DNA of 5,162 nucleotides from Clostridia bacterium (GCA_017938785.1 JAGBAU010000179.1:1-5162), one strand, 5' to 3'; shown: positions 1-5,162, numbered from the stretch's first letter. Program-made: numbers and translations. The notes: generated by a model from the sequence alone, not told the origin.

Positions 1-290
1 ACAACCTGCGCGACGAGATTCCCCACGGCATCGGCGTCGAAATGATGCAGATCAAGAAGATGAGCGACAACCTCACCGAGATTCATGCCACTGTCTACTG
101 CGAGCGCGATTCCCACAAGTCCATTATCATCGGCAAGCAGGGCTCCATGCTGGGCAAGATCGGCCGCGAGGCCCGCGTAGACATTGAGCGCCTGCTGGGC
201 ACAAAGGTGATGCTCAAGCTCTGGGTAAAGGTACGCCTCGACTGGCGCAACCGTGCAGGCGACCTGCGCACCCTGGGCTACGAGGACTAA
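1..290 (+). CDS. era: GTPase Era, C-terminal KH-domain fragment (5' end outside window)
   Basis: Only the last 96 or so codons are present; the reading frame is open from the left edge (first full codon at position 3) to TAA at 288-290. The visible part is the type-II KH RNA-binding domain of Era. It includes the family-typical stretch IHATVYCERDSHKSIIIGKQG, with the KH GxxG loop (GKQG) encoded at 132-143, and the closing LWVKVRLDWRN segment. Era is a membrane-associated GTPase that binds the 3' end of 16S rRNA and helps 30S subunit maturation; the GTPase domain lies upstream of the window. The internal ATG at 42 is not a start, because the homology continues upstream of it (NLRDEIPHGIGVE). 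recO follows after 6 nt, so the two are almost certainly co-transcribed, as in many Bacillota. Confidence 0.95.
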   Translation, partial: NLRDEIPHGIGVEMMQIKKMSDNLTEIHATVYCERDSHKSIIIGKQGSMLGKIGREARVDIERLLGTKVMLKLWVKVRLDWRNRAGDLRTLGYED

Positions 291-296
291 AACAGC

Positions 297-1016
297 ATGC
301 CCCTTGTTTCCACGTCCGCGCTGGTAATTCGCCGCGCGGACTATTCCGATTATGACCGCATGGTGACCCTGTTCTCCCCCACCATGGGGCGGCTGGACTG
401 CATCGCCCGCGGCTGTAAAAAGCCGAAGTCGCCGCTGCTCAATGCCTGCGAGCCCTTCGTCAGCGGAGAGTTTCAGCTCTACCAGAAGGGTGAACGCTTC
501 ACCATGGAGCAGTGCCAGATTTCGGAGAGCTTCTATGAACTGCGCACCGATTATGACCGGCTGCAGCACGGCGTATACTGGCTGAAGCTGCTGGATGGCT
601 GCGTAATGCCGGATGTGCCCATGGAAGATCTCTTCCTGATCACCCTGCGTGCACTGGCGCACCTCAATTACTCCGATCTTCCGCCGGAGATGCTCACCAT
701 GGCTTTTGAGATGCACCTGATGGCCCAGCTGGGCTATGCGCCCCGCGTGGATACCTGCCAGAAGTGCGGCCGGCCCATCGACGGCGACGCCCGCTTTGAT
801 GCGGATCGCGGCGGCTGTGTATGCTTGCACTGCCCCTCCCCCGCGCCCTTCATCAGCCACGGTGCCCGGCGGGTTATGCTCAAACTTCCCCGCACGCGCT
901 TTGACCAGGTGAAGCACCTGGATGGGTATCCGGACTGGCAGGAGGCTGCGCGCCTGTTTCGTACCTATGTGGATTACCGTCTTCTGACAACCAAATTTGC
1001 TCCGCCCCTGCCCTGA
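297..1016 (+). CDS. recO: DNA repair protein RecO
   Basis: 239 residues, close to the usual RecO length. RecO loads RecA onto SSB-coated single-stranded DNA together with RecR (RecFOR pathway of recombinational repair) and anneals complementary strands. The N-terminal OB-fold part shows the family pattern of a VIRRADYSDYDRMVTLFS-like start and ARGCKKPKSP (about residues 37-46). An alpha-helical region follows, and then a zinc-binding module with C154, C157, C174/C176 and C179 (CQKC...CVCLHC), as in Gram-positive RecO. The ATG at 297 is the only plausible start: it is the first ATG after the era stop in this frame, and the next (codon 22) would remove conserved residues. No strong Shine-Dalgarno is visible; a weak GAGGA lies in the era 3' end, suggesting translational coupling to era. 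The gene ends inside an intrinsic terminator. Confidence 0.95.
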   Translation: MPLVSTSALVIRRADYSDYDRMVTLFSPTMGRLDCIARGCKKPKSPLLNACEPFVSGEFQLYQKGERFTMEQCQISESFYELRTDYDRLQHGVYWLKLLDGCVMPDVPMEDLFLITLRALAHLNYSDLPPEMLTMAFEMHLMAQLGYAPRVDTCQKCGRPIDGDARFDADRGGCVCLHCPSPAPFISHGARRVMLKLPRTRFDQVKHLDGYPDWQEAARLFRTYVDYRLLTTKFAPPLP

Positions 1017-1029
1017 CAGGGGCTTTTTT
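1004..1029 (+). terminator. Intrinsic terminator of era-recO
   Basis: A perfect 7-bp GC-rich stem, GCCCCTG (1004-1010) with CAGGGGC (1017-1023), is followed directly by six T residues (1024-1029). The 6-nt loop is CCCTGA, and its last three bases (1014-1016) are the recO stop codon, so the left arm is coding sequence. This should end the era-recO transcript before the rubrerythrin promoter. Confidence 0.9.
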
Positions 1030-1035
1030 CATTTC

Positions 1036-1148
1036 AAAAAACTTTTTTAAAAAAGTGATTTTATGTGATTCAAAAGTAAGGGGATGTGTTATATAATAAA
1101 CGTAAGGCAGCTGAGCAAGCGGCCGACACAACAGAGAGAGAAAAAAAC
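1036..1148 (+). repeat. Promoter/leader repeat, copy 1 (upstream of rubrerythrin)
   Basis: Bases 1050-1148 are identical, base for base over 99 nt, to 5064-5162 at the right edge of the window. The similarity continues leftward to 1036 with a single-base difference in the A-tract (six A here, five in copy 2). It covers an AT-rich region, the -35 and -10 elements, the presumed transcription start and about 45 nt of leader. The sequence outside differs between copies (a recO terminator tail here, the transporter promoter there). This copy holds a perfect 16-bp palindrome ACTTTTTTAAAAAAGT (1041-1056) and a GTGATT direct repeat at 1055-1060 and 1065-1070, one helical turn apart. Confidence 0.95.
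1069..1097 (+). promoter_or_regulatory. Sigma-A type promoter of the rubrerythrin unit
   Basis: A perfect -10 hexamer TATAAT sits at 1092-1097, with a 17-bp spacer to a 4/6 match -35 hexamer TTCAAA at 1069-1074. Upstream A/T tracts (1036-1054) could act as an UP element. Transcription would start near 1104, giving a leader of about 77 nt, purine-rich in its 3' half, that ends in an AGGAGGA ribosome site at 1166-1172, 8 nt before the ATG. One GTGATT repeat unit overlaps the -35, a plausible operator position. Confidence 0.8.
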
Positions 1149-1180
1149 AAAAAAGAGAAGATTTCAGGAGGAATAAGATA

Positions 1181-1726
1181 ATGAAGAAGTTCGTATGCAG
1201 CGTTTGCGGTTATGTACATGAAGGCGACCAGGCTCCCGAGTTCTGCCCCCAGTGCAAGGTTCCCGCCAGCAAGTTCGTTGAGCAGAAGGAAGAAATGGGC
1301 TGGGCAGCCGAGCATGTAGTCGGCGTAGCACAGGGCGCACCCGAAGAGATCATGGAAGGCCTGCGCGCCAACTTCACCGGCGAGTGCACCGAGGTCGGCA
1401 TGTACCTGGCCATGGCCCGCGTAGCCCATCGCGAAGGCTATCCGGAAATCGGCCTGTACTGGGAAAAGGCCGCATGGGAAGAGGCAGAGCACGCAGCCAA
1501 GTTTGCAGAGCTGCTGGGCGAAGTCGTCACCGACAGCACCGAGAAGAACCTGGCCATGCGCGTAGAAGCTGAGAACGGCGCAACCGCAGGCAAGACTGAG
1601 CTGGCCAAGATGGCAAAGCAGCTGAACCTGGACGCCATCCACGACACCGTGCATGAAATGGCACGCGACGAAGCCCGTCACGGCAAGGCTCTGGCAGGTC
1701 TGCTCAAGCGTTACTTCGGCAAGTAA
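1181..1726 (+). CDS. Reverse rubrerythrin (rubredoxin-diiron peroxidase)
   Basis: 181 residues with the domain order of reverse rubrerythrins: an N-terminal short rubredoxin (C6, C9, C22, C25) followed by a ferritin-like four-helix diiron domain. Motifs GECTEVGMY (about 67-75), EEAEH (100-104) and DEARH (163-167) supply the expected Glu/His iron ligands. In clostridia such proteins are cytoplasmic peroxidases that reduce H2O2 (and O2) to water with electrons from NAD(P)H passed through a reductase and rubredoxin. The start is set by AGGAGGA 8 nt upstream of the ATG and by family alignment ([11 protein letters not shown]). It is the first gene of the unit, and the next gene carries a paralogous module with about 147 of 176 residues identical by eye. 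No organelle or export signal is seen. Clostridium acetobutylicum has a comparable tandem reverse-rubrerythrin pair. The reductase partner for this stand-alone copy could be the neighbouring fusion protein, which is inference. Confidence 0.95.
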   Translation: MKKFVCSVCGYVHEGDQAPEFCPQCKVPASKFVEQKEEMGWAAEHVVGVAQGAPEEIMEGLRANFTGECTEVGMYLAMARVAHREGYPEIGLYWEKAAWEEAEHAAKFAELLGEVVTDSTEKNLAMRVEAENGATAGKTELAKMAKQLNLDAIHDTVHEMARDEARHGKALAGLLKRYFGK

Positions 1727-1743
1727 GATCAACCAATAAATCC

Positions 1744-1769
1744 GAGGCGGATACAAATCCGCCTCTTTT
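1744..1769 (+). terminator. Intercistronic hairpin (attenuator or partial terminator)
   Basis: A perfect 9-bp stem, GAGGCGGAT (1744-1752) with ATCCGCCTC (1757-1765), has an ACAA loop and is followed by only four T residues and then G. It lies 17 nt after the rubrerythrin stop and 11 nt before the ribosome site of the fusion gene. No convincing promoter fits between the hairpin and 1795, so the downstream gene must be reached by read-through. The hairpin therefore probably tunes the ratio of the two products or protects the upstream mRNA from 3' decay. Confidence 0.75.
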
Positions 1770-1780
1770 GCCATGTTTTT

Positions 1781-1788
1781 GGAGGAGG
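1781..1788 (+). promoter_or_regulatory. Strong ribosome binding site that fixes the fusion-gene start
   Basis: GGAGGAGG lies 6 nt upstream of the ATG at 1795. The open frame extends back to an ATG at 1768, but that codon overlaps the hairpin's T-tract and has no ribosome site, and its nine extra residues do not resemble a flavin reductase start. 1795 is therefore preferred. Confidence 0.85.
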
Positions 1789-1794
1789 TCCACC

Positions 1795-2961
1795 ATGAAT
1801 CCGAAAGCCCTCTATAATATTACTTACGGCCTGTTCTTCCTTTCTGCCCGCCAGGACGGCCGGGATAATGCCTGCATCATCAACACCGCAGCGCAGATTG
1901 CCAACGATCCCACCCGCATCGGCATCGCCGTCATCCAGAAAAACCTGACCCACGACATGATCCTCGCCACCGGCGAGTTCAATGTATCCGCCATCGCCAC
2001 TGACGCTCCCTTCGATCTGTTCAAGCGCTTCGGCATGCAACCCGGCCGCACTGTGGACAAATTTGAAGGCTTCGCCGATGCGCAGCGCACGGAGAATGGC
2101 CTGCTTCGCCTGAACAAATATGCAAACGCATGGTTCAGCTGCAAGGTAGTGGACAAGATCGATCTGGGTAGCCATACCTATTTCATTGGCGAGTTGAAGG
2201 ACTGCGAAGTTCTTGCTTCCACGCCCAGCTGCACCTACGGCTACTACCAGAGCGACATCAAGCCCAAGCCTGTTCAGGCTGCCAAGAAGGGCTGGGTTTG
2301 CAGCGTCTGCGGCTATGTGTACGAAGGTGATGAAATCCCGGATGATTTCATCTGTCCCCTGTGCAAGCACAAGAAGGAGGATTTCCAGCCCCTGAATCCC
2401 ACACCTGCTGCACCGGCAAAGAAGAAGTTTGTATGCAGCGTCTGCGGCTACGTGCATGAAGGTGATCGGGCTCCCGAATTCTGCCCCCAGTGCAAGGTTC
2501 CTGCGGAAAAGTTTGTTGAACAGTCCGGCGAAATGAGCTGGGCAGCCGAGCATATCCTGAGCGTCGCCCAGGGCGCGCCTGAAGAGGTCATGGAAGGCCT
2601 GCATGCCAACTTCACCGGCGAATGCACCGAGGTCGGCATGTACCTGGCCATGGCCCGCGTGGCCCACCGGGAAGGTCTGCCCATGGTTGGCCAGTACTGG
2701 GAGAAGGCCGCATGGGAAGAAGCCGAACACGCCGCCAAGTTTGCTGAACTTCTGGGCGAAGTGGTCACCGATTCCACGGAAAAGAATCTCGCCATGCGCG
2801 TAGAAGCCGAAAACGGCGCTACCTCCGGCAAGGTTGCCCTCGCAGAAGCAGCCCGCAAGCTGGGTCTAGACGCCGTCGCCGATACCGTAATGGAAATGGC
2901 GAAGGATGAAGCCCGCCATGGCAAAGCCCTCAAAGGATTGCTGGACAAGTATTTCAAGTAA
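1795..2961 (+). CDS. Three-module fusion: flavin reductase - rubredoxin - reverse rubrerythrin
   Basis: 388 residues. Residues 1 to about 155 resemble the FMN-binding split-barrel flavin reductase domain of high-molecular-weight rubredoxins, with [10 protein letters not shown] (30-39), KNLTHDMI (49-56), FNVSA (62-66), [15 protein letters not shown] (78-92) and a closing TYGYYQSD (147-154). Residues 167-200 are a short-loop rubredoxin (C169, C172, C187, C190; [10 protein letters not shown]). After an Ala/Pro linker (201-208), residues 209-388 are a full reverse rubrerythrin: rubredoxin C214, C217, C230, C233, then the diiron domain with GECTE (275-279), EEAEH (308-312) and DEARH (371-375). It aligns without gaps to the preceding gene (offset 208) until one residue is lost at the C-terminus. 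From known families, NAD(P)H would reduce FMN, which reduces rubredoxin, which feeds the diiron site that reduces H2O2 or O2. Such a protein would be a soluble one-chain NAD(P)H peroxidase. The domain calls are strong; the electron path is inferred. It is the second gene of the unit and is followed by a strong terminator. Confidence 0.93.
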   Translation: MNPKALYNITYGLFFLSARQDGRDNACIINTAAQIANDPTRIGIAVIQKNLTHDMILATGEFNVSAIATDAPFDLFKRFGMQPGRTVDKFEGFADAQRTENGLLRLNKYANAWFSCKVVDKIDLGSHTYFIGELKDCEVLASTPSCTYGYYQSDIKPKPVQAAKKGWVCSVCGYVYEGDEIPDDFICPLCKHKKEDFQPLNPTPAAPAKKKFVCSVCGYVHEGDRAPEFCPQCKVPAEKFVEQSGEMSWAAEHILSVAQGAPEEVMEGLHANFTGECTEVGMYLAMARVAHREGLPMVGQYWEKAAWEEAEHAAKFAELLGEVVTDSTEKNLAMRVEAENGATSGKVALAEAARKLGLDAVADTVMEMAKDEARHGKALKGLLDKYFK

Positions 2962-2967
2962 GCCCTG

Positions 2968-2999
2968 CAAAAGCCACCCGTACCACCGGGTGGCTTTTG
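2968..2999 (+). terminator. Intrinsic terminator of the rubrerythrin unit
   Basis: A GC-rich 8-bp stem, GCCACCCG (2973-2980) with CGGGTGGC (2987-2994), has a 6-nt loop and is flanked by AAAA (2969-2972) and TTTT (2995-2998). These flanks extend the pairing to 12 bp, or 13 with C2968-G2999. The A and T flanks make it able to work in both directions. It lies 7 nt after the fusion-gene stop. Confidence 0.9.
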
Positions 3000-3020
3000 T
3001 TATGCCCATTTTTCTGAAGC

Positions 3021-3049
3021 TTGAGTTTGAATACCCATTATGCTATACT
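3021..3049 (+). promoter_or_regulatory. Extended -10 promoter of the acyltransferase gene
   Basis: TGCTATACT (3041-3049) is an extended -10 element (TGn plus TATACT). It sits 17 bp downstream of TTGAGT (3021-3026), a 4/6 match to the -35 consensus. Transcription would begin near 3056, about 25 nt before the TTG at 3081. Because the -35 overlaps the TTG at 3021, that upstream codon cannot be in the mRNA and is not the start. Confidence 0.75.
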
Positions 3050-3080
3050 TTTATCCATAATCACAAAGGGGTGTGACCAC

Positions 3081-4094
3081 TTGAAACGCAATCTGAGCAT
3101 CGAACTTGTAAAGTTCTTTTTTGCAATTTCCATCGCATTGGGCCATTTTTCATCCTCCATCCTCAGCGGCAGCCTGGTCGTAATGCTTTTCTTTGCCCTT
3201 TCCGGATACTTCCTGGTTTCAAGCTTTGACTCCGGCAAATACAGTGGCGCATGGCAGTTCAGCTTCAGCCGCATCCGGCGAATCTATCCCTACTATATAT
3301 TTGCCTTCCTGGTTTCTTTCCTGCTTGCCAATACGGAGTTTCTTCTCAACCCCATTCGTTTCTTTGAGCGCCTGTTTCTCCGCCTTCCGGAAATCCTGCT
3401 GCTGCAAAACGTAGGCATCGTTGACGGCGGCATCAACTATCCCCTGTGGCAGCTCTGTACGCTGATCGTTGCAAGCCACATCTTCTTTTCTCTCCTGGAG
3501 TGGAACCGAAGTTGTACTCTGAACGTGATTTGCCCCGTTCTTGCACTGTGTGTCTTTACCTATCTGTCCAATGTCTATAACTCCGGCACGCCCAATGAAT
3601 TCGGCGTGATATATCATTTCATCTATGTGCCTCTGCTTCGTGCCGCCGCAGGCCTCTCCGTCGGTATGTTTGTACATCATCCCATAAAAAGCATACTCGC
3701 CCGCCTGGAAAGGAGCAGTTCCACGCGCCTCCCCGCCTTGGTTTCCCTGTCCAGCCTTGTCGCAATTTCTGCCTTTATTGCAAACCGCGAAAGCTATGTG
3801 GCGATCATTCCCTTCTTCATGCTCATCACCTGCATGCTCTACTCCAAGGGCATCTACGCAAGATTGTTCCAGCTTCCGATCCTCGCCAGACTTGACAAGC
3901 TTTCCCTCGCCGTTTACCTGAATCATGCGCTGATCATCCGGGTCATCAACAAACTCAGCCATGTACCCAGCCTGGCCTTTATCAGGTCAAACGCCGTATA
4001 TCTTCCCATGCTGCTGGTCTACAGCGTAATCATGCTCTGCGTGGTCGATTTTCTCACTGCACGCATAAAACGCGGTCTGCTTCATAAAACATAA
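3081..4094 (+). CDS. Membrane acyltransferase, OafA/acyltransferase-3 family
   Basis: 337 residues from the TTG at 3081. The open frame runs back to 3021, but those 20 codons overlap the promoter. AAAGGGG (3065-3071), 9 nt before 3081, is a fair ribosome site, and the protein then begins as the family does (KRNLSIELVKFFFAISIALGHFS). Family marks are E8, the presumed catalytic H22, FFALSGYFL (37-45), and RIRRIYPYY (64-72). The rest is a series of about ten hydrophobic segments with no soluble C-terminal domain. Members transfer acetyl or other acyl groups from cytoplasmic donors to sugars of surface polysaccharide, peptidoglycan, teichoic acid or lipids; the acceptor cannot be told here. No polysaccharide genes are in view, so it stands alone as a single-gene unit. 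Its AT-richer codon use compared with recO and the rubrerythrins may reflect membrane-protein composition or transfer. Confidence 0.85.
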   Translation: MKRNLSIELVKFFFAISIALGHFSSSILSGSLVVMLFFALSGYFLVSSFDSGKYSGAWQFSFSRIRRIYPYYIFAFLVSFLLANTEFLLNPIRFFERLFLRLPEILLLQNVGIVDGGINYPLWQLCTLIVASHIFFSLLEWNRSCTLNVICPVLALCVFTYLSNVYNSGTPNEFGVIYHFIYVPLLRAAAGLSVGMFVHHPIKSILARLERSSSTRLPALVSLSSLVAISAFIANRESYVAIIPFFMLITCMLYSKGIYARLFQLPILARLDKLSLAVYLNHALIIRVINKLSHVPSLAFIRSNAVYLPMLLVYSVIMLCVVDFLTARIKRGLLHKT

Positions 4095-4130
4095 GAAGGA
4101 GAGAAGGTCTATGCCTTCTCTCCTTCTTAT
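4091..4130 (+). terminator. Long perfect inverted repeat between convergent genes, probable bidirectional terminator
   Basis: Seventeen perfectly paired bases, 4091-4107 (purine-rich ATAAGAAGGAGAGAAGG) with 4114-4130, enclose the 6-nt loop TCTATG. The left arm starts at the acyltransferase stop codon (4092-4094). No classical T-run follows on the plus strand; on the minus strand a GTTTTATG tail follows. It lies 28 nt beyond the transporter stop on the other strand, so it can serve transcripts from both directions. Confidence 0.75.
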
Positions 4131-4158
4131 ATCGCAGTGCCTGCATCCCTGCCTTTTA

Positions 4159-4992
4159 CTATACGTTCAGCAGCACCAGCGCCGCCAGAATCACGCCCAA
4201 CGCGACCAGCTTGCGCTTGTTCAGCTTCTCCTTGAAGCAGGCCACGCCCACCAGCGCAACCACGATGATGGTCCCCACGCTGAAGCTGGGATAGGCTACC
4301 ATGGCCGGAATCTCGCCGATAGAGAGCAGTAGGAAGCGGGCGGAATAATAGTTGGGAATGCCGATGGCCAGGCCGAACAGCATGTCCATGAGCGCCGGCT
4401 TCTGCTTCTTGGCAATGCACAAAAGCACGCACAGCACGAAGGCCACAATAAAGATATACAACAGGAACTGGTTCTTCAGACTTGCGGGCGCGGTTTCGTC
4501 AAACACCTTCGCCATCACGTCTCCACCGCCGCCGGCCAGCATCACCGCCACCAGTCCCAGGATGCTGCCTGCGCCCTTCTCACCCTTCCCCTGAATCAGA
4601 AAGATGGCGCAAATGGCAAGCGCCATGCCGGCCAGCTGGGTCAGCCGGGGATTCTCACCGAAAACCAGTATGGAAACCGCCGTGGGTACGATGACGCCCA
4701 GCTTCATGAAGGTTGCCGTGAGCACCACGCCGTTGCGGGGGATGTTCCAGTGCATCAGCACAAAGCCCGCCAGATACAGTATGCCGCTCACCGCTGCCAG
4801 AAGCACCGTAAGTCCCATGCCATCTGCCCGGGGGAAGAGCTGGGTTCCGCCTGCATGCAGGATACCGAGCACGCAGCACATCAGGTAATTCATCGCCAGC
4901 ATGGCCATGCCGCTGCGGCTGTACTTTTCGCTGATGCGCATCAGCACCGAAATCATCGCACTGGAGGCGATCGCCAGAATCAGATAAATCAT
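4159..4992 (-). CDS. EamA/DMT-superfamily membrane transporter
   Basis: 277 residues with about ten hydrophobic segments arranged as two five-helix halves (about 1-134 and 143-277), joined by a short polar linker GKGEKGAGS (135-143). This is the duplicated EamA layout of drug/metabolite transporters. Each half ends with the usual short charged loop before the last helix, FGENPRLTQ (111-119) and FKEKLNKRKL (253-262). Such proteins export or import small metabolites such as amino acids, sugars or nucleosides; the substrate cannot be assigned from sequence or neighbours. The start ATG (complement of 4990-4992) has an AGGAGG ribosome site on the minus strand (5001-5006), 8 nt upstream. The gene is convergent with the acyltransferase and divergent from whatever lies right of the window. 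There is no sign of truncation. Confidence 0.88.
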   Translation of the reverse strand: MIYLILAIASSAMISVLMRISEKYSRSGMAMLAMNYLMCCVLGILHAGGTQLFPRADGMGLTVLLAAVSGILYLAGFVLMHWNIPRNGVVLTATFMKLGVIVPTAVSILVFGENPRLTQLAGMALAICAIFLIQGKGEKGAGSILGLVAVMLAGGGGDVMAKVFDETAPASLKNQFLLYIFIVAFVLCVLLCIAKKQKPALMDMLFGLAIGIPNYYSARFLLLSIGEIPAMVAYPSFSVGTIIVVALVGVACFKEKLNKRKLVALGVILAALVLLNV

Positions 4993-5022
4993 GTTTTCAT
5001 CCTCCTGAAAGACACTGCATTT

Positions 5023-5031
5023 ATTATAGCA
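5023..5031 (-). promoter_or_regulatory. Extended -10 promoter of the transporter gene
   Basis: Read on the minus strand, TGCTATAAT (complement of 5023-5031) is a perfect -10 with the TGn extension. No good -35 is found 16-18 bp upstream, which extended -10 promoters can tolerate. The start would be near 5016, giving a leader of about 24 nt before the ATG, with AGGAGG in between. Confidence 0.7.
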
Positions 5032-5050
5032 TGAACCTTCATATCATGGG

Positions 5051-5162
5051 AAAAAACTTTTTTAAAAAGTGATTTTATGTGATTCAAAAGTAAGGGGATG
5101 TGTTATATAATAAACGTAAGGCAGCTGAGCAAGCGGCCGACACAACAGAGAGAGAAAAAAAC
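5051..5162 (+). repeat. Promoter/leader repeat, copy 2 (cut by window edge)
   Basis: 5064-5162 are identical to 1050-1148. Counting back through the A-tract, where this copy has one A fewer, the similarity starts at 5051. The repeat runs to the last base of the window, so its true right boundary is unknown. Only 19 nt separate it from the divergent transporter -10 element. The A-tract loss breaks the perfect 16-bp palindrome found in copy 1. In copy 1 the same sequence drives a reverse rubrerythrin, so a plus-strand gene is expected just beyond the edge. Confidence 0.95.
5083..5111 (+). promoter_or_regulatory. Second copy of the rubrerythrin-type promoter
   Basis: The same elements as in the first copy are present: TTCAAA (5083-5088), a 17-bp spacer and TATAAT (5106-5111), with the GTGATT direct repeat at 5069-5074 and 5079-5084. 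The promoter points right, out of the window. No gene it could serve is visible here. Confidence 0.75.

Noticed and set aside
1088..1101. Possible PerR box (TTATATAATAAAC) at the -10 of the rubrerythrin promoter
   Set aside because: PerR control would suit the gene, but the match to the 15-bp palindromic consensus is poor; the AT-rich bases are explained by the TATAAT hexamer and a short TTATATAA palindrome.
880..1131. Minus-strand frame running from the promoter region into recO
   Set aside because: It crosses the recO terminator and the A/T tracts, lacks a ribosome site, and overlaps a confident gene.
1768..1794. Nine-codon N-terminal extension of the fusion protein from the ATG at 1768
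   Set aside because: It overlaps the hairpin tail, has no ribosome site, and the internal ATG at 1795 has GGAGGAGG 6 nt upstream.
1729..2730. Long minus-strand open frame (333 codons) opposite the fusion gene, and a similar one (1070-1774) opposite the rubrerythrin
   Set aside because: Both mirror the strongly coding plus strand and resemble each other only because the genes they overlap are duplicates with biased codons. No ribosome site or promoter supports them, and no known family is recognised.
4111..4332. Small plus-strand frame with an AAGGAG-like sequence before its ATG
   Set aside because: The apparent ribosome site and ATG are the left arm and loop of the long inverted repeat, and the rest is antisense to the transporter gene. 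The protein is a low-complexity Gln/His-rich shadow.
1..5162. CRISPR arrays, tRNA or rRNA genes, insertion sequences, phage genes
   Set aside because: None seen. The only repeats are the duplicated promoter, the paralogous rubrerythrin modules and local hairpins, and no transposase or integrase motif was found.

Overview
The window looks like chromosomal DNA from an anaerobic member of the Bacillota (class Clostridia, plausibly a gut Oscillospiraceae-like lineage). The era-recO gene order, strong AGGAGG ribosome sites, sigma-A type promoters, a moderately GC-rich genome with AT-rich intergenic regions, and two reverse rubrerythrins (peroxide and oxygen defence proteins typical of obligate anaerobes) all point that way. 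Genus-level placement is inference; no rRNA or other phylogenetic marker is complete here.

Layout. Positions 1-290 are the 3' end of era (ribosome-maturation GTPase, KH domain), followed 6 nt later by a complete recO (297-1016). RecO ends in an intrinsic terminator whose loop contains its stop codon. An AT-rich promoter and a leader of about 77 nt (1036-1180) then drive an oxidative-stress unit. This unit holds a stand-alone reverse rubrerythrin (1181-1726), an intercistronic hairpin, and a 388-residue fusion protein (1795-2961) made of a flavin reductase domain, a short-loop rubredoxin and a complete second reverse rubrerythrin. The unit closes with a strong terminator. Next comes a monocistronic membrane acyltransferase of the OafA/acyltransferase-3 type (3081-4094). 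It has its own extended -10 promoter and probably a TTG start, and it converges on a minus-strand EamA/DMT-type transporter (4159-4992). A 17-bp perfect inverted repeat lies between these two genes.

How the genes work together. The central pair appears to be a self-sufficient peroxide-reducing module. The stand-alone reverse rubrerythrin needs an external NAD(P)H:rubredoxin electron supply. The fusion protein carries an FMN-type reductase domain, a rubredoxin relay and the diiron peroxidase on one chain. The two reverse-rubrerythrin modules differ at about 29 of 176 aligned residues. A 43-residue stretch is invariant although 18 of its codons differ synonymously, so the duplication is old and under purifying selection.

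The most unusual non-coding feature is a repeat. The rubrerythrin promoter and leader (1050-1148) recur with 99 identical bases at the extreme right edge of the window (5064-5162), upstream of whatever lies beyond. Either a further co-regulated gene, perhaps another rubrerythrin, follows, or the sequence was cut at an assembly repeat.
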